Below, piece by piece: positions 7,880-9,191 of a stretch of DNA of 9,191 bases (position 1 is the stretch's first letter; each line of letters starts with the position of its first letter). The notes under the pieces are model-generated. The model ran no database searches and had not been told where the DNA came from. It saw only the letters and a program-made list of their open reading frames with translations. A program made the position numbers and the translations under genes. The stretch lies in NCBI GenBank assembly GCA_905207705.1, contig CAJLMA010000021.1, positions 1-9,191 of the forward strand. Reading direction: 5' to 3'. This DNA comes from an uncultured Prevotellaceae bacterium. Its GTDB lineage: Bacteria; Bacteroidota; Bacteroidia; Bacteroidales; Muribaculaceae.

Positions 7880-7888
7880 ATAAAAAAT

Positions 7889-7918
7889 GCCGTTACTTCG
7901 TTGGTAACGGCAAAATAC
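7889..7918 (+). repeat. Left inverted repeat, predicted recombination site
   Basis: This 30-bp sequence is present as a perfect reverse complement at 9086-9115. The first 23 bases form GCCGTTAC-TTCGTTG-GTAACGGC: two perfect 8-bp inverted arms around an asymmetric 7-base spacer, the standard plan of a tyrosine-recombinase core site. AAAATAC follows on the inner side only. Identity stops abruptly at both ends. The embedded GTTAC-N7-GTAAC matches an inverted-repeat class I recall from invertible promoters of Bacteroides. Confidence 0.92.
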
Positions 7919-7924
7919 TCGCTG

Positions 7925-7956
7925 CAAATATATGTGTTTTTTTTCAAACCAACAAA
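7925..7956 (-). promoter_or_regulatory. Outward-facing invertible promoter
   Basis: On the minus strand TTTG (complement of 7953-7956) is followed after exactly 20 bases by TATATTTG (complement of 7925-7932). This is a full match to the Bacteroidales TTTG-N19-21-TAnnTTTG promoter. The -7 box ends six bases from the left inverted repeat, so the transcript would begin at or near the repeat's inner edge and carry the whole site in its 5' leader. In the displayed orientation it reads left, away from the recombinase and toward the end of pgi; after inversion it would read right past 9115. Confidence 0.75.
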
Positions 7957-7983
7957 ATAATGTGTTTTTTTTGAAAAAAACAC
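7933..7983. repeat. T-tract direct repeat and A/T palindrome in the promoter region
   Basis: TGTGTTTTTTTT occurs twice, at 7933-7944 and 7961-7972, with a 28-base period. The second copy is part of an A/T palindrome, GTGTTTTTTT-TG-AAAAAAACAC (7962-7983). The first T8 tract sits between the -7 and -33 boxes of the outward promoter. These tracts may bend DNA, bind an accessory factor or be prone to length changes. Confidence 0.6.
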
Positions 7984-8020
7984 GAAAAAAAGTGATGAAT
8001 AAAACCCAAAAAATGTTTTA

Positions 8021-8995
8021 ATGAATCCAAAAACAGTATTTGAATTGCTTCATTCCGTAATTGAGGAACTAAAAGCAAATGCTCAATGGGGCACTGCCCA
8101 CGTTTATCAGAGCACATATAATATATTTTCTTTGTATAGGGATAACACGGATTTAAAATTCATTGAATTGACTCCTACGTTGATCAAGGAGTTTGAGATT
8201 TTTCTAAGACACAGGAAATGCAGTTGGAACACAGTATCTACTTATATGAAAGTGTTGAAAGCAATCTACAATCGTGCCGTTGACTACGGCATGGCACCAT
8301 TCGTGCCTCGGCTGTTCGGACATGTGCACACCCATGTCGACAGCCGCCGCAAAAGAGCCCTCGAAGCAAAAGATATAGGCGACTTGTTGTTTTTTGACAA
8401 AAATGGCGCGTCAACCAACGAAATGCTACCCGACAAATTGGCGCATGTGCGTGCCGTTTTTTCGTTGATGTTCCTGTTGCGAGGCATGGCCTTTGTCGAC
8501 ATTGCTTTCTTGCGCAAGACCGATATTCAAGGCAACACGTTGGTTTATCGGAGACGGAAGACAGGGAAACTGATAACCATACATCTGACTAAAGATGCGC
8601 TTGACATCATATCAAGCGTGATAGAAAAGCATCCCGAGTCTCCCTACCTATTTCCTTTCATATCCAGTCCCGAAGGGTCGGAAGAAGCTTACCGCGAATA
8701 TCAGCTGGCATTGCGCAGTTTCAACCACCAATTAAAAGCCTTGTCGGGCATGCTTTCAAGAAAAACTCACCTTAGCTCCTATACGGCACGCCACACATGG
8801 GCTACCATGGCCTACTATTGCGAGATTCATCAAGGCATCATCTCGGAGGCTATGGGACACTCATCGATAGCTGTCACCGAAACTTACTTGAAGCCATTCA
8901 GGAATGAACGTATAGACAAGGCCAACCGCAAGGTGATTTCATATGTCAAGAAGAAGGCTCGCACTGTGGTTCATGGCACTGAATCTGACTCTTGA
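8021..8995 (+). CDS. Tyrosine recombinase (DNA invertase), Bacteroides Tsr/Mpi-like
   Basis: This enzyme is predicted to perform site-specific recombination between the flanking 30-bp inverted repeats. It has 324 residues, a usual length for the group. Residues about 1-105 form the helical SAM-like core-binding domain (VYQSTYNIFSLY, SWNTVSTYMKVLKAIYNRAV). The catalytic domain follows, with Arg I R154 in FLLRGMAFVDIAFLRKTDI and the beta-hairpin Lys in YRRRKTGKLITI (K180 or K183). Box II is SSYTARHTWAT with R257, where Y254 occupies the usual His position, a substitution I recall as common in Bacteroidota recombinases. H280 is in MGHSS, and the nucleophile Y289 is in AVTETYLKPF. All key residues except the His II variant are present, so it should be active. 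It lacks a large arm-binding or excision domain, and no integrase partners or phage genes lie nearby, fitting an invertase. The leader is A-rich without Shine-Dalgarno; I could not find a consensus promoter of its own. Confidence 0.92.
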   Translation: MNPKTVFELLHSVIEELKANAQWGTAHVYQSTYNIFSLYRDNTDLKFIELTPTLIKEFEIFLRHRKCSWNTVSTYMKVLKAIYNRAVDYGMAPFVPRLFGHVHTHVDSRRKRALEAKDIGDLLFFDKNGASTNEMLPDKLAHVRAVFSLMFLLRGMAFVDIAFLRKTDIQGNTLVYRRRKTGKLITIHLTKDALDIISSVIEKHPESPYLFPFISSPEGSEEAYREYQLALRSFNHQLKALSGMLSRKTHLSSYTARHTWATMAYYCEIHQGIISEAMGHSSIAVTETYLKPFRNERIDKANRKVISYVKKKARTVVHGTESDS

Positions 8996-9024
8996 CGCAT
9001 TATTGTGAAATTGGCGATTTATCT

Positions 9025-9056
9025 AAGGCAAATGGGCGTTTATGCTCGTTTGCCTT
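9025..9056 (+). terminator. Terminator of the recombinase gene, inside the invertible segment
   Basis: A 13-pair stem has outer arms AAGGCAAA/TTTGCCTT and inner TGGGC/GCTCG with two G-T wobbles, closing a 6-nt loop. It is followed by CTTGTTTTGCTT. It sits 29 bases after the stop codon and 29 bases before the right inverted repeat. It would keep recombinase transcripts from crossing the right site in the displayed orientation. Confidence 0.75.
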
Positions 9057-9085
9057 CTTGTTTTGCTTGATTATCAGTCTTATAT

Positions 9086-9115
9086 GTATTTTGCCGTTAC
9101 CAACGAAGTAACGGC
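9086..9115 (-). repeat. Right inverted repeat, predicted recombination site
   Basis: This is the exact reverse complement of 7889-7918 across all 30 bases. Its 23-bp core, GCCGTTAC-CAACGAA-GTAACGGC, occupies 9093-9115, and the GTATTTT extension (9086-9092) faces inward, mirroring the left site. Flanking bases on both sides differ from the left copy. Confidence 0.92.
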
Positions 9116-9191
9116 GGAAAATTAGGCAAATAAAAGAAAAATAGAGATAAAAAACTCTTTTCATTATTACTATTAAAGTTTTTATTATTAT
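9116..9191 (+). other. AT-rich right flank, probable leader of the phase-controlled gene
   Basis: This stretch is extremely AT-rich, has no ATG-initiated frame on the plus strand and no full Bacteroidales promoter that I can see. It is consistent with the 5' untranslated leader of a gene that begins beyond the window and depends on the invertible promoter. That gene is not visible, so its identity cannot be stated. Confidence 0.4.

Larger units (their letters stand above)
7510..7888. other. Intergenic region between pgi terminator and invertible segment
   Basis: No coding frame here looks real. The stretch contains two hairpins (7782-7800 and 7852-7879, listed separately). It also has a weak plus-strand -7-like box, TATCTTTA (7830-7837), without a matching -33 element. 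Its main interest is as the left flank of the predicted inversion: transcripts leaving the segment leftward enter this region. Confidence 0.5.
7889..9115. mobile_element. Predicted invertible DNA segment (phase switch) carrying its own recombinase
   Basis: Two identical 30-bp sites in opposite orientation bound a 1,227-bp unit. The unit contains an outward-facing promoter next to the left site, one tyrosine recombinase gene and that gene's terminator next to the right site. Because the asymmetric 7-base spacers (TTCGTTG at left, its complement at right) are in inverted orientation, recombination between the sites would flip the segment rather than excise it. The product would place the outward promoter at the right boundary, aimed at sequence beyond 9115. 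The architecture is directly visible; that it inverts, and that it controls a gene, is inference from well-known Bacteroides systems. Confidence 0.8.

Noticed and set aside
7699..7983. 94-codon minus-strand frame crossing the left inverted repeat
   Set aside because: Its start lies upstream of the only plausible minus-strand promoter, it reads through the recombination site and low-complexity tracts, and the protein resembles no family I know.
7962..7983. A/T palindrome as a terminator upstream of the recombinase
   Set aside because: The stem is purely A/T apart from GTG/CAC and the loop would be only two bases, so it is unlikely to form a stable RNA hairpin.
7889..9115. Insertion sequence or integrative element reading of the repeat-bounded unit
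   Set aside because: The enzyme is a tyrosine recombinase, not a DDE transposase, the repeats have crossover-core anatomy, no target-site duplication is seen at the outer edges, and no cargo or transfer genes are present.
1..9191. CRISPR arrays, tRNA or rRNA genes
   Set aside because: I saw no regularly spaced direct repeats of CRISPR size, no cloverleaf candidates and no rRNA-like sequence on either strand.

Overview
The window looks like chromosomal DNA from a member of the Bacteroidota, order Bacteroidales (a gut lineage such as Muribaculaceae or Bacteroidaceae is plausible). The evidence is the promoter type (TTTG, about 20 bases, then TAnnTTTG), A-rich leaders without Shine-Dalgarno sequences, the lysS-gpsA-pgi gene order, a PepSY-like secreted protein of the kind common in this order, and a Bacteroides-type tyrosine recombinase.

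Layout. Positions 1-2003 hold the C-terminal 666 residues of a large, apparently secreted protein of unknown function, rich in beta-strand-like segments, with a strong terminator behind it. Positions 2004-2335 are non-coding and carry that terminator, a REP-like palindrome and the terminator of the next gene. A small exported PepSY-like protein is encoded on the minus strand (2336-2782). A 428-base divergent intergenic region follows, with a clear promoter for lysS. The housekeeping block lysS (lysyl-tRNA synthetase), gpsA (glycerol-3-phosphate dehydrogenase) and pgi (glucose-6-phosphate isomerase) runs from 3211 to 7390 with gaps of 37 and 57 bases. It reads as one operon and ends at a 15-bp-stem terminator (7472-7509).

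The most interesting part is the right end. A tyrosine recombinase gene (8021-8995) lies between two perfect 30-bp inverted repeats (7889-7918 and 9086-9115). Each repeat contains a 23-bp core, GCCGTTAC-N7-GTAACGGC, which is the expected architecture of a tyrosine-recombinase crossover site. It matches the GTTAC-N7-GTAAC inverted-repeat class I recall from phase-variable Bacteroides promoters. Inside the segment, six bases from the left repeat, is a consensus Bacteroidales promoter pointing outward (TTTG-N20-TATATTTG on the minus strand). The 1,227-bp unit is therefore predicted to be a self-inverting phase switch that carries its own recombinase. As shown, the outward promoter fires left into a gene-poor 0.5-kb gap behind pgi, where a hairpin plus T8 tract may stop it. 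After inversion it would fire right, across position 9115, into whatever gene begins beyond the window. By this reading the displayed orientation is OFF for that gene. Inversion itself is inferred, not observed.
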